Of a stretch of DNA of 64,000 nucleotides, positions 1 through 9,513 are shown piece after piece; position 1 is the first letter of the stretch; the number at the start of each line of letters is the position of its first letter. The position numbers and the translations under genes were made by a program. The notes beneath the pieces are model-generated. The model made no database searches, had not been told where the DNA came from, and saw nothing but the letters and a program-made list of their open reading frames with translations. Source of the DNA: Calditrichota bacterium. GTDB lineage: Bacteria; Calditrichota; Calditrichia; Calditrichales; Calditrichaceae. The stretch spans positions 62,001 through 126,000 of the forward strand of contig RQOG01000006.1 in assembly GCA_003854985.1 (NCBI GenBank). Reading direction: 5' to 3'.

Positions 1-133
1 TGTTGACGGTATTATGAGTGCCGGCAGTCATAAAGTTAGTTTTAACGGCGCTTCTCTGCCCAGTGGTATATATTTTTACAGATTGCAGACTCAGTCAAAG
101 TTAGCAACCGGTAAAATGATGCTGCTTAAATAG
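1..133 (+). CDS. C-terminal sorting domain of a secreted protein (5' end outside window)
   Basis: The frame starting at base 2 is open and ends in TAG at 131-133, giving the last 43 residues of a larger protein. The phrase SLPSGIYFYRLQTQ followed by a short tail ending KMMLLK is the closing part of the FlgD-like/type IX secretion C-terminal sorting domain. Such tails direct outer-membrane export and are cleaved or anchored at the surface in Bacteroidota and relatives. The function of the missing N-terminal part cannot be told. A strong hairpin terminator follows 20 bp later, so transcription ends here. Confidence 0.8.
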   Translation, partial: VDGIMSAGSHKVSFNGASLPSGIYFYRLQTQSKLATGKMMLLK

Positions 134-152
134 GATTATCTTTTTTCAAACG

Positions 153-189
153 CGCCTGCGGCCGGTCTGACACCGCAGGCGTTTTTTTT
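153..189 (+). terminator. Rho-independent terminator
   Basis: A 9-bp GC-rich stem (CGCCTGCGG at 153-161 with CCGCAGGCG at 173-181) is followed at once by eight T residues. It lies directly after the truncated secreted-protein gene. Confidence 0.9.
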
Positions 190-350
190 ATATGACACTA
201 AAAACTAAAAATAGTGATACTGACAGACGCTTGAAGTATAATTAAACGGAATTAAATCATAATTCATAATGTCTAAAAACAATAATCGGTTTACCATTTA
301 AAATAATCAATGAAGCATAAAAATATTATGACGGAATAAGGATATCTGAC

Positions 351-2147
351 GTGGAAATACATAGTATCGATCTTGGGATTATAATACTCTACATTTTGGC
401 GACGATTTTTATCGGATTCTATATATCGAAAAGAGCCTCAAAAAATCTGGATTCTTACTTTCTTGGAGACAAAAGCATGCCCTGGTATGTTTTAGGCATT
501 TCCAATGCTTCCGGAATGTTTGACATTACTGGAACAATGTGGCTGGTTTATCTCTGTTTCGTTTATGGAATGAAAAGCGCCTGGATACCATGGGTATGGC
601 CGACCTTTAACCAGATATTTTTAATGGTCTATCTTTCCATCTGGCTGAGACGTTCCAATGTTTTAACCGGTGCGGAATGGATTACTTTCAGGTTTGGAGA
701 TGGTAAGGGCGGAAAACTTGCCCATATCAGCGTGGTTCTTTTTGCATTGGTTAGTGTGATCGGTTTTTTAGCTTATGCTTTTGAAGGTATAGGAAAATTT
801 ACCACCACATTTTTGCCATGGGACTTATCGGCCAATACCTATGCGCTGATCTTTATGGGCATCACTACCATTTATGTGGTTTCCGGAGGTATGTTCAGTG
901 TGGTTTTTACGGAAGTGCTTCAGTTTACAATCATGACCATCGCTTCAATCGCCGTTGGTATTATTGCCATGAGCAAAGTATCCCCCGAGATGCTTGCCAA
1001 AGTTATTCCAGAGGGCTGGAAAAACATTTTCTTTGGCTGGGAATTAAATCTTGACTGGTCGCGAATTATGAATTCTGTGAATGATAAAATTTTTACCGAT
1101 GAATATTCTCTATTCACCATATTTTTTATGATGGTTTTGTTTAAAGGCATACTGGTCAGCGTTGCAGGCCCGGCGCCTAACTATGATATGCAAAGAATTT
1201 TAGCTACCCGTAATCCCCGGGAAGCTGGATTAATGAGCGCATTTGTTAATGTGGCTCTAATTTTTCCACGTTACTTTTTAATTACGGGATTAACCGTATT
1301 AGCGCTGGTATTCTTTAGTCCTCAGCTTAATGCTATGGGCGCAGATATTGATTTTGAAATGGTCCTGCCCTATGCTATAAAGAATTTTATGCCTGTTGGT
1401 TTAATGGGCATTTTATTAGCTGGATTAATTTCCGCTTTTATGTCCACTTTCGCGGCTACGGTTAATGCTGCGCCAGCTTATATTGTAAACGATATTTATA
1501 AGAAATACATAAATCCGGGCGCCTCAAATAAAAAATATGTAAAAATGAGTTATCTGGCGTCTATTGCGGTTGTTGCGATTGGCATTGGCTTCGGGTTTAT
1601 CGTCGAATCGATTAATGATATTACCTTGTGGATCGTATCTTCCCTTTGGGGCGGATATGCTGCAGCCAATGTCCTGAAGTGGCATTGGTGGCGGTTCAAT
1701 GGGTTTGGTTATTTTTGGGGGATGATCTCAGGCCTGGCGGCTTCGCTCGCCATACCTAAAATATTACCATCATATACTGCGCTGGAAGGATTTCCGATTA
1801 TTCTGATCATATCTTTAATCGGATGTTTTCTGGCTACTCTGCTGACCAAACCTGATGATATGGATGTGCTGAAAGCCTTTTATCAACGGGTGCGTCCCTG
1901 GGGATTCTGGAAACCTGTTCACGATCTGCTACTGGTCGATAATCCGGAATTTAAAAGAAACAAGAATTTTCGCAGAGACTGCTTTAATGTTTTTATTGGT
2001 TTAATCTGGCAGATTTCGTTAGTAGCTATACCGATGTATCTTGTTATAAAGGAAATGTATTGGTTTGCCGGTGTTTTGGCGATAGCGTTGATTACTACGT
2101 ATATTCTTAAGAAAAACTGGTACGATAAATTGGAAAAAGAGGTTTAA
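351..2147 (+). CDS. Sodium:solute symporter (SSS family)
   Basis: The 598-residue inner-membrane protein has about 14 hydrophobic segments and is expected to import a small solute, probably a sugar or organic acid, with Na+. The N-terminal motif DSYFLGDKSMPWYVLG (about residues 34-49) and the later segment GLISAFMSTFAATVNAAPAY are typical SSS signatures. A C-terminal extension has the phrase VRPWGFWKP before a final pair of membrane helices, as in the longer symporters of Bacteroidota-like bacteria. The GTG start has a TAAGGA-like ribosome site 8-9 bases upstream. It stands alone, about 300 bp before a carbamoyltransferase cluster. The substrate is not deducible from sequence alone. Confidence 0.9.
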   Translation: MEIHSIDLGIIILYILATIFIGFYISKRASKNLDSYFLGDKSMPWYVLGISNASGMFDITGTMWLVYLCFVYGMKSAWIPWVWPTFNQIFLMVYLSIWLRRSNVLTGAEWITFRFGDGKGGKLAHISVVLFALVSVIGFLAYAFEGIGKFTTTFLPWDLSANTYALIFMGITTIYVVSGGMFSVVFTEVLQFTIMTIASIAVGIIAMSKVSPEMLAKVIPEGWKNIFFGWELNLDWSRIMNSVNDKIFTDEYSLFTIFFMMVLFKGILVSVAGPAPNYDMQRILATRNPREAGLMSAFVNVALIFPRYFLITGLTVLALVFFSPQLNAMGADIDFEMVLPYAIKNFMPVGLMGILLAGLISAFMSTFAATVNAAPAYIVNDIYKKYINPGASNKKYVKMSYLASIAVVAIGIGFGFIVESINDITLWIVSSLWGGYAAANVLKWHWWRFNGFGYFWGMISGLAASLAIPKILPSYTALEGFPIILIISLIGCFLATLLTKPDDMDVLKAFYQRVRPWGFWKPVHDLLLVDNPEFKRNKNFRRDCFNVFIGLIWQISLVAIPMYLVIKEMYWFAGVLAIALITTYILKKNWYDKLEKEV

Positions 2148-2461
2148 TCAAGATATTTGACTATTTTAGACCAGGCGCTTTTAACCTTACTTAAACAAAG
2201 TATACCGGTATATTTTAAGCCGGCGTTCGTAATTAGGTTATCCTTATAAATTATTAATAAATAAATTGTCCGTCTAAAAATGAATTTTTTGAATTTACCG
2301 GTTGAAAAATCAAACACCATAAGTTCAATCGATTTGTATTAATTTGTTTTTAATGATATGTTTGAAGAAAATGGTTCTGCCATTAACGCCGGTTTTTATT
2401 AAATTAATAAAAAATTGGAATAAAAATGATCCGGCATAATTGAGGATTGATACAAAGATAT
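2148..2461 (+). other. Intergenic region before the carbamoyltransferase cluster
   Basis: This AT-rich stretch of about 310 bp has no coding frame of note and no clear terminator. A weak sigma-70-like promoter can be drawn, TTGTAT at 2334-2339 and TATGTT at 2357-2362 with a 17-base spacer, which could drive the downstream cluster. Confidence 0.35.
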
Positions 2462-4279
2462 ATGTTTATTTTAGGAATATCCTGCTTTTATCACGATAGC
2501 GCCGCCTGTTTGGTTAAGGATGGAGAGATCATTGCGGCCGCTCAGGAAGAAAGATTTACCCGAAAAAAACATGATTTCGGCTTCCCCGTCAATTCGATTC
2601 GGTTTTGTCTTAACTATGCCGGTATCAATTCTTCTGATCTTGATTATATCGCCTTTTATGATAAACCGTTTATAAAATTCGAACGCATCCTGGAATCCTA
2701 TCTGGCCTATGCACCCAAAGGAATTGTTTCCTTTCTGATGGCCATGCCCCTCTGGTTGAAACAGAAACTCTGGATTCCGGATATTATAAGAAAAGAAACC
2801 GGGTATGAAGGCGAAATTCTTTTTACCGAGCATCATGAGTCACATGCCGCATCCGCTTTTTTCCCTTCTCCGTTTCAGGAAGCGGCTTTTTTAACCCTGG
2901 ACGGTGTCGGCGAATGGGCTACTGCTTCTATAGGAGTGGCAAAGGATAACCGGGTTGAACTAACATCTGAAATTCATTTTCCGCATTCATTGGGTTTACT
3001 TTATTCGGCATTTACTTATTATACAGGATTTCGCGTCAACTCCGGTGAATATAAGGTGATGGGGCTGGCTCCCTATGGGGAGCCCCGTTATGTGCAAACC
3101 ATTTATGATAACCTGATCGATCTCAAGGAAGATGGTTCATTTAAGCTGAATATGGATTATTTTAATTACGGCTCCGGGTTAACGATGACGAATAAAAAGT
3201 TTGACCAGTTGTTCGGAGGACCGCCCAGAAAACCGGAATCGGAATTGACTCAGCGCCATATGGATTTAGCCCGGTCTGTACAGGATGTGACTGAGGAGGT
3301 AATGCTTAGGATTGCCAGGGAAATTTATAAGAACACTAAACAGAAATATTTATGTCTGGCGGGAGGTGTTGCTCTGAACTGTGTCGGCAATGGTAGAATT
3401 CTAAGAGAAGGACCCTATGAAGATATCTGGATACAGCCGGCTGCAGGCGATGCCGGAGGAGCGCTTGGCGCTGCCTTGTTTACCTGGTATCAGGTTTTGG
3501 ATAATAAAAGAGTAGCAGATAATAAAACAGATAAACAAAAAGGATCATATCTCGGCCCGGAGTTCTCGAACGATGAAATCCGGAAGTTTTTATCCGACCG
3601 TCAAATCAATTACTCTGAATGGGATGAAGAAGAATTGTGCAGCGAAACCGCCCGTCTGATCAGCGAAGGAAAAGTAGTGGGCTGGTTTCAGGGTAGAATG
3701 GAATTCGGGCCAAGAGCTTTGGGTAACCGGTCAATTATCGGCGATGCACGTTCTGCGGAAATGCAATCGGTTATGAATTTAAAGATAAAATTCAGGGAAA
3801 GTTTCCGGCCCTTTGCGCCGTCTGTTCTGGCAGATAAAGTGCATGAATATTTCGGGATCGACAGGGAAAGCCCTTATATGCTCTTGGTAGCTCCGGTTAA
3901 ACAGGACAAAAAAATGGAAATTTCCGAAGAGGATAACTTAAAATCCGGGTTAAACAAATTATCCGTGAAAAGATCGGTAATTCCGGCGGTAACCCATGTG
4001 GATTACAGCGCCCGGATTCAAACGGTTTCCGAGAAAACAATTCCGCTCTATTACAAACTTATTTCCGAATTTGAAAAACTTACAGGCTGTCCGGTTATTA
4101 TCAATACCTCTTTTAACGTGCGCGGTGAACCGATTGTTTGTACACCGCTGGAGGCTTTTAATTGTTTTGTAAAAACCGAAATGGATTATCTTGTTTTAGG
4201 TAATTTTATCATCGATAAACGGCAGCAAAGGGAAACGCCCGATTTTATTATGAAAGAACCTGTTTATGAGCTTGATTAA
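2462..4279 (+). CDS. Carbamoyltransferase, NodU/CmcH (SxtI-like) family
   Basis: It is predicted to transfer carbamoyl from carbamoyl phosphate, through an ATP-dependent carbamoyl-adenylate, to a hydroxyl of a sugar or other small molecule. The N-terminal Kae1-like ATPase domain (about 1-350) opens with LGISCFYHDSAA, carries EHHESHAASAFF near 122 and GGVALNC near 300. The C-terminal carbamoyltransferase domain includes FGPRALGNRS near 415 and FNVRGEPIV. A TTG at 2447 gives a five-residue extension, but it sits directly on the GAGGA sequence, and family members begin M-x-ILGISCFYHDSAA, so ATG at 2462 is preferred (605 aa). The SxtJ-like gene overlaps the 3' end by 14 bp. The acceptor is unknown. 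Confidence 0.93.
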   Translation: MFILGISCFYHDSAACLVKDGEIIAAAQEERFTRKKHDFGFPVNSIRFCLNYAGINSSDLDYIAFYDKPFIKFERILESYLAYAPKGIVSFLMAMPLWLKQKLWIPDIIRKETGYEGEILFTEHHESHAASAFFPSPFQEAAFLTLDGVGEWATASIGVAKDNRVELTSEIHFPHSLGLLYSAFTYYTGFRVNSGEYKVMGLAPYGEPRYVQTIYDNLIDLKEDGSFKLNMDYFNYGSGLTMTNKKFDQLFGGPPRKPESELTQRHMDLARSVQDVTEEVMLRIAREIYKNTKQKYLCLAGGVALNCVGNGRILREGPYEDIWIQPAAGDAGGALGAALFTWYQVLDNKRVADNKTDKQKGSYLGPEFSNDEIRKFLSDRQINYSEWDEEELCSETARLISEGKVVGWFQGRMEFGPRALGNRSIIGDARSAEMQSVMNLKIKFRESFRPFAPSVLADKVHEYFGIDRESPYMLLVAPVKQDKKMEISEEDNLKSGLNKLSVKRSVIPAVTHVDYSARIQTVSEKTIPLYYKLISEFEKLTGCPVIINTSFNVRGEPIVCTPLEAFNCFVKTEMDYLVLGNFIIDKRQQRETPDFIMKEPVYELD

Positions 4280-4703
4280 CGATATCAGAACAAGTATAAG
4301 AAATCTGGATCGGTCTGATAAGGCCATGACAAAATTCGGGTTGACGATGGCTATAGCCTTGATTATTCTTGGGACTGTTGTTTTTATTTATAATTCATTC
4401 ACCGTTACTTTCTTTATAACGGTAGGGTTAGGTCTTCTGTTTCTGATGAGTGGATTTCTGTTTAAACCGTTACTGCGCCCGATCTATGTGATCTGGATGG
4501 GCATAGCCTTAGTTTTAGGCTGGTTTATTTCCAGAATAATTCTGGCTGTTTTATTTTACTTTGTCTTTATGCCAATTGGAATCATCATGAAAATTATTAA
4601 TAAGGATGTTCTTAACCGAAAACTCGAACCGGGAAAAACATCATACTGGATAAAAAGACCGGAAAAAGCATTCGATATCAATCGGTATCAAAGGCAATTT
4701 TAA
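4266..4703 (+). CDS. SxtJ family membrane protein
   Basis: This 145-residue protein has about three hydrophobic helices (roughly residues 25-65 and 72-115) and a basic C-terminal tail. Size, helix pattern and position directly after a NodU-type carbamoyltransferase match the SxtJ family, named from the saxitoxin cluster but widespread in bacteria that make no saxitoxin. Its biochemical role is unknown; it probably anchors or assists the carbamoyltransferase at the inner membrane. The ATG lies within the last codons of the preceding gene, which implies translational coupling. Confidence 0.8.
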   Translation: MSLINDIRTSIRNLDRSDKAMTKFGLTMAIALIILGTVVFIYNSFTVTFFITVGLGLLFLMSGFLFKPLLRPIYVIWMGIALVLGWFISRIILAVLFYFVFMPIGIIMKIINKDVLNRKLEPGKTSYWIKRPEKAFDINRYQRQF

Positions 4704-4714
4704 AGGAGTTACAG

Positions 4715-4873
4715 ATGAGCAAACTAAGTATTATAAAAGAATTTTGGCTGTTTCTGAAAGAAAGAAAAAAATGGTGGTTGGCGCCTATCATTGTAATACT
4801 GGTTTTGTTGAGCGCCTTAATTGTTTTCGCCGAAGGTTCGGCCTTAGCGCCATTTATTTATAGTCTGTTTTAA
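4715..4873 (+). CDS. DUF5989 (SxtK-like) small membrane protein
   Basis: A 52-residue open frame begins MSKLSIIKEFWLFLKERKKW, continues with one hydrophobic helix (about 23-38) and ends SALAPFIYSLF. A strong ribosome site (TAAAGGAG, 4701-4708) precedes the ATG by about six bases. The amphipathic basic N-terminus, WW pair and single helix ending in the EGSALAPFIY motif identify the DUF5989 family, found as the third member of carbamoyltransferase-SxtJ clusters. It starts 11 bp after the sxtJ-like stop. Its function is unknown; a membrane anchor or assembly subunit is the simplest guess. Confidence 0.85.
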   Translation: MSKLSIIKEFWLFLKERKKWWLAPIIVILVLLSALIVFAEGSALAPFIYSLF

Positions 4874-4942
4874 ATATAGGTCGGGTATATTCTCTGTTAT
4901 ATCGGCCGGTTTATAATCTTTGATTAAAAGGGAGTGCTATAT

Positions 4943-7381
4943 ATGAAATATGGTTATTTTGATGATATAAATCGCGAATATGTAATTACCAGACCCGATA
5001 CGCCTTTACCCTGGATCAATTATATAGGGAGCGAGGAATTTTTCGGTATTATTTCGAATACAGCGGGAGGCTATGCATTTTATCAGGATGCCAGATTGCG
5101 CCGGTTAACCCGTTATCGTTACAACAACATTCCCATGGATAATAATGGCAGATATATCTATGTAAAGGATGGCAATACCGCATGGAATCCCATGTGGAAA
5201 CCGATGCGGGTGGCGCTGGATCGTTATGAATGCCGCCATGGGATGGGTTATACGAAAATACAAGGAGAAAAAAACGGTCTGGAGATTACAATTACTTTTT
5301 TTATTCCGCCCGGCTACCGCAATGAAATATGGGATGTAAAAGTTCATAATAAATCCACAAAGATAAAAGACATCCGTCTGTGGAGTTTAATCGAATGGTG
5401 CTTATGGGAAGCCTATGATGATATGACCAATTTTCAACGGAATTTTTCTACGGGAGAAGTGGAAGTAGAGGATGGCATTATCTATCATAAAACAGAATAC
5501 AGGGAAAGACGTAACCACTACGGATATTTTGCATGCAGTCACCCGGTTTCAGGATTTGATACCAGCCGGGATGCTTTTGCAGGATTTTACAACGGGCTCG
5601 ATTGCCCGCAGGTTATTTCCGACGGCCATTGTAAAAACAGTATCACACACGGCTGGTCTCCGGTGGGCGTGCATCAGGTGGATATGGAGCTTAAAGCGGA
5701 TCAGGAGCAGTCCTTGTTCTTCCTGTTAGGTTATGCGGAAAATCCCAAAGATAAAAAATTTATCAAACCGGGAGTGATCTTTAAAACAGAAGCGCAAAGG
5801 GTCTTTAAAGAGTTTTCTGTAAAAGGCTCCGTAGCCAAATCTTTTAAAAATTTTAATCATTATTGGGAAAACCTGCTTGCCAATTATCAGGCCGAGACCG
5901 ATGATGAGATTGTTAACCGGATGGTTAATAGCTGGAACCAGTATCAGTGTATGGTCACTTTTAACCTGTCCAGATCGGCTTCATTTTATGAGTCCGGGAT
6001 CGGCAGGGGCATGGGATTCCGGGACAGCAATCAGGATATCCTGGGATTTGTTCATATGATTCCGGAAAGAGCCCGCACGCGTATTCTGGATTTAGCGGCA
6101 ACGCAGTTATTGGACGGTACCTGTTATCATCAGTATCAGCCGTTGACCAAAAAAGGCAATTCGGATATCGGCGGAGGTTTTAATGATGATCCGTTATGGC
6201 TGGTTATTTCCACGGCCGCCTATATTCGGGAAACCGGAGATCTGAATATTCTGAATGCCATAACCGGCTTTGCGGATATTGAAGATAGCAGCGCCACTTT
6301 ATTGGATCATCTTGAAATTTCTATTCAATATATCCTGAATAACCGCGGGCCGCATAATCTTCCCTTAATCGGTCATGCAGACTGGAATGATTGTCTTAAT
6401 CTCAACTGCTTTTCCGAAACACCCGGCGAAAGTTTTCAGTTGGCGGGTGATTTTGACAAAGGAACAACGGCGGAATCGCTGATGATCGCCGGCATGTTTT
6501 GTTATGCCTGCCAGGACATGATTGATATCTATAATTATCTGGGTAAAAAGGATAAGGCTGAAAAATGCTCGGCTTATGCCGAAGAAATGCGCCGGAATGT
6601 CTACAAGAGCGGGTGGGATGGCGACTGGTTTTTACGCGCCTATGATGCCAACGGCAATAAAGTCGGCTCCCATGAAAATAAAGAAGGGCAGATTTTTATT
6701 GAAAGCCAGGGCTGGTGTATTCTTGGTAAAATAGGTCTGGATAACGGCTATGCCGAAAAAGCGCTGGCCAGCGTAAATAAAAAACTGGCCACAGAAAACG
6801 GAATCATTTTACAACAACCGGCCTTCCAAACCTACCATATCGAACTGGGTGAAATAAGTTCATATCCCCCGGGTTATAAAGAAAATGCCGGTATTTTTAC
6901 CCATAATAATACCTGGATACAAATTGCGGAAAGCATGCTGGGTAATGGCAATCAAGCCATGGAATATTATAAAAGCATCTGTCCGGCCAATAAGGAATCG
7001 CAGATCGAAATCTATCGTTCCGAACCCTATTGTTACAGCCAGATGACGGCGGGAAGAGACGCCCCTACTCCCGGCGAAGCCAAAAATTCCTGGCTTTCGG
7101 GAACGGCAGCCTGGTCGTTTGTGGTTATTTCACAGTATATTTTGGGTGTCCGGCCTGAATTTAATGGTTTGCGAATCGATCCCTGCATTCCGAGAGAATG
7201 GAAAAGCATCCGGATAACCAGGAAATTCCAGAACGCCCTTTATAACATTCATGTTAACAATCCTGATGGCGTTTTCAGAGGTGTAAAGACGATATTAGTT
7301 GACGGTAAAGAAATTGGTGGTGCTGTTATTCCATCGTATTCGGATGGAAAGGAGCACAATGTGCAAGTTACGCTCGGGTGA
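4943..7381 (+). CDS. Cellobiose phosphorylase (GH94)
   Basis: It catalyses reversible phosphorolysis of cellobiose to alpha-glucose 1-phosphate and glucose in the cytoplasm. The protein closely follows clostridial cellobiose phosphorylases over its whole length: KYGYFDD and YVITRPDTP at the N-terminus, ISNTAGGYAFYQDARLRR, GRGMGFRDSNQD, and GHADWNDCLNLN, where the Asp of WND (about residue 483) is the family's general acid. The order is an N-terminal beta-sandwich (1-290), a helical (alpha/alpha)6 barrel (about 310-730) and a C-terminal jelly roll. The GTG at 4934 is rejected in favour of ATG 4943, which has AAGGGAG eight bases upstream (812 aa). There is no signal peptide. It sits between the DUF5989 and SGNH genes. 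Confidence 0.95.
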   Translation: MKYGYFDDINREYVITRPDTPLPWINYIGSEEFFGIISNTAGGYAFYQDARLRRLTRYRYNNIPMDNNGRYIYVKDGNTAWNPMWKPMRVALDRYECRHGMGYTKIQGEKNGLEITITFFIPPGYRNEIWDVKVHNKSTKIKDIRLWSLIEWCLWEAYDDMTNFQRNFSTGEVEVEDGIIYHKTEYRERRNHYGYFACSHPVSGFDTSRDAFAGFYNGLDCPQVISDGHCKNSITHGWSPVGVHQVDMELKADQEQSLFFLLGYAENPKDKKFIKPGVIFKTEAQRVFKEFSVKGSVAKSFKNFNHYWENLLANYQAETDDEIVNRMVNSWNQYQCMVTFNLSRSASFYESGIGRGMGFRDSNQDILGFVHMIPERARTRILDLAATQLLDGTCYHQYQPLTKKGNSDIGGGFNDDPLWLVISTAAYIRETGDLNILNAITGFADIEDSSATLLDHLEISIQYILNNRGPHNLPLIGHADWNDCLNLNCFSETPGESFQLAGDFDKGTTAESLMIAGMFCYACQDMIDIYNYLGKKDKAEKCSAYAEEMRRNVYKSGWDGDWFLRAYDANGNKVGSHENKEGQIFIESQGWCILGKIGLDNGYAEKALASVNKKLATENGIILQQPAFQTYHIELGEISSYPPGYKENAGIFTHNNTWIQIAESMLGNGNQAMEYYKSICPANKESQIEIYRSEPYCYSQMTAGRDAPTPGEAKNSWLSGTAAWSFVVISQYILGVRPEFNGLRIDPCIPREWKSIRITRKFQNALYNIHVNNPDGVFRGVKTILVDGKEIGGAVIPSYSDGKEHNVQVTLG

Positions 7382-7384
7382 TCG

Positions 7385-9289
7385 GTGAAACCTGAAAAAA
7401 AGCCGCTACTGGATAAAAGCAGCGAATCAAACCGGATAAAAAAGACAATATTCTTCCTAATCACTATTTTTATCCCGGTGCTTTTTTTTGTTTTCTTAGA
7501 AATTGGATTAAGGTTATTTGATTACGGTGGCGACCACGCGCTTTTTATCGACGGTCCGGAAAAGCTTGCCTCCAAATACTGGAGGATTAATCCGAATGCC
7601 GCCGGACGATTTTTCTTTATGCAGTCTACTATACCTTCTCCGGTTCGTGATTTATTCTTGAAAAAGAAACCTGCAAACGGATACAGAATATTTATTCTTG
7701 GGGGGTCGACTGCCGCGGGTTTTCCTTACAATAATAATCTTACTTTCAGCCGGATTTTAGAAAAACGCTTACAGGATACCTATCCCCAATTTCATTTCGA
7801 AGTTGTCAATACGGCTATGTCGGCCATAAATACGTATGCGCTGTTGGATTTTTTGGATGAAGTTTTTGAACATTCTCCGGATTTGATACTGATTTATGCC
7901 GGGCATAATGAATATTACGGTGCAATGGGCGTCGGTTCTCTGGAATCGCTGGGTAACAGCAGAAATCTGGTTAAAATGTACCTTAAATTACGCAGGATCA
8001 AAACGGTTCTTTTGCTCAGAAGTCTGATTGGAAATATAAAAAAAGCAATACATTCCGCCGTACATGATGGTTCGGGAATCGATCCTTCCCAGTCCTTAAT
8101 GGCCAGAATTGTCGGCGAGCAGACCATACCGTTAAACAGCGCAATGTATCAGTCCGGGTGCAATCAGTTTAGGGAGAATTTCAAGGAAATTATAGAAAGA
8201 ATTCAGGAACGGAATATACCGTTACTTGTCGGCGATCTGGTCTGTAACCTGCGCGATCAGGTGCCGTTTATTTCTGTAAAAAATGATAAAGGCGAGTCGG
8301 CGGATGATGCCTTTAAAACGGCCTGGCAATTGGTAAAACAGCAAAAAACTGAAGAAGCCAGGAAAATGTATGTACTGGCCAAAGACATGGATGCTCTGAG
8401 ATTCAGGGCGCCGTCTGAATTTAACAGGATAATCAAAGCGCTTTCAATCGATTATAAATTTCCTGTTGCCCCGGTTAATGCTTTTTTTGAAGCCAACAGC
8501 CCGGATAGTATTATTGGCCATAATCTGATCCTTGAGCATCTGCATCCCAATATCAGCGGCTATTTCCTGATGACAAAAGCTTTTTATACTGCAATCCTGA
8601 AGGGAAAAATCATTACTTCAGAATTGGATTCCGCTAATTTAAAGAACGATGCCTATTACAGAAAGGAATGGGGCTATACCGAATTGGACAGTATTGTCGG
8701 TGAACTGACTGTCCGTTCCCTTAAAGAAGGATGGCCGTTTAAATCCAAAGAATTGCCCAAGCGTTTTTTACATGATTTTAAGCCGGCAAATCTATTCGAA
8801 AAAATCGCCATGAAAAAGCTGGGCAGCACCGATTTCAGCATGGAAATGGCTCATCTTGAACTGGCGGGTTATTATGAAAAACAAAAAAACTTTGCTGATG
8901 CGTACCGGGAATATTTGGCGCTGATTCATTCTATTCCTTATGAAACGGAGTTCTATGAAAAGGCGGCTACACTATTACTGATGAATGGTGATTATCAGCA
9001 GGCCTTTAAACTGTTGTCCAAATCCCTAAAAATATATCCTACTTTTTTTGCTGTCAAATGGCTGGGCCTGATTCATTTAAAGTCAAATAATCTGAAACAG
9101 GCTCTGGAATATCTGGAGAAAGCGGAAATGATGTCGGCAAATGATCCGCAGGTTCTTTATAATTTGTGCCGGATCTATTTGCAAACAGGGAATGAACCGG
9201 CCGGATATGAATTATATAAAAGGCTGAAAAATATTGCGCCTAATTCCGCCTATGCTAAAGATCTGGATAATAGATTCAGGAATGAATAA
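7385..9289 (+). CDS. Membrane-anchored SGNH hydrolase with TPR domain
   Basis: This 634-residue protein has a transmembrane helix near residues 21-42, then an SGNH/GDSL-type domain: block I GGSTAAGFP near 105 with the nucleophile Ser, the GHNEYYG block near 173, and a C-terminal block HLHPN near 382. In that last block the residue three before the catalytic His is Glu rather than the usual Asp. Residues about 490-630 form TPR-like helical repeats. Such proteins may add or remove acyl groups on extracellular polysaccharide; the substrate is unknown. GTG starts 4 bp after the phosphorylase stop, so the two are co-transcribed. SGNH genes commonly accompany carbamoyltransferase-SxtJ-DUF5989 sets. 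Confidence 0.8.
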   Translation: MKPEKKPLLDKSSESNRIKKTIFFLITIFIPVLFFVFLEIGLRLFDYGGDHALFIDGPEKLASKYWRINPNAAGRFFFMQSTIPSPVRDLFLKKKPANGYRIFILGGSTAAGFPYNNNLTFSRILEKRLQDTYPQFHFEVVNTAMSAINTYALLDFLDEVFEHSPDLILIYAGHNEYYGAMGVGSLESLGNSRNLVKMYLKLRRIKTVLLLRSLIGNIKKAIHSAVHDGSGIDPSQSLMARIVGEQTIPLNSAMYQSGCNQFRENFKEIIERIQERNIPLLVGDLVCNLRDQVPFISVKNDKGESADDAFKTAWQLVKQQKTEEARKMYVLAKDMDALRFRAPSEFNRIIKALSIDYKFPVAPVNAFFEANSPDSIIGHNLILEHLHPNISGYFLMTKAFYTAILKGKIITSELDSANLKNDAYYRKEWGYTELDSIVGELTVRSLKEGWPFKSKELPKRFLHDFKPANLFEKIAMKKLGSTDFSMEMAHLELAGYYEKQKNFADAYREYLALIHSIPYETEFYEKAATLLLMNGDYQQAFKLLSKSLKIYPTFFAVKWLGLIHLKSNNLKQALEYLEKAEMMSANDPQVLYNLCRIYLQTGNEPAGYELYKRLKNIAPNSAYAKDLDNRFRNE

Positions 9290-9433
9290 TTCTTTAGCCG
9301 GTTTCCTTTTATAAAAGTAAATTAAGCTGATTTTTAACGGCGAAAATTTTTTATACGACAGTCGCTTTCGCATAGAAATAATTCAAAATTATACCTATAT
9401 TGAAAAAACTTTATAATATCCGTAAGACAGGGA

Positions 9434-9461
9434 TTGTTAAATTATTGTAGTATACTATAAT
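9434..9461 (+). promoter_or_regulatory. Candidate sigma-70 promoter for the sugar symporter
   Basis: TTGTTA (9434-9439) and TATAAT (9456-9461) are separated by 16 bases and lie about 50 bp before the vSGLT-type gene. This is by eye only. Confidence 0.4.
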
Positions 9462-9513
9462 TAGAGAGATATATTTATTAATCTGAGGTTTATTTAACAG
9501 ACTTGGAGCATTT

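Noticed and set aside
2462-4873. Saxitoxin-type biosynthesis suggested by SxtI/J/K-like genes
   Set aside because: No SxtA-type polyketide synthase, amidinotransferase or other sxt genes are present; the triad is widespread in bacteria.
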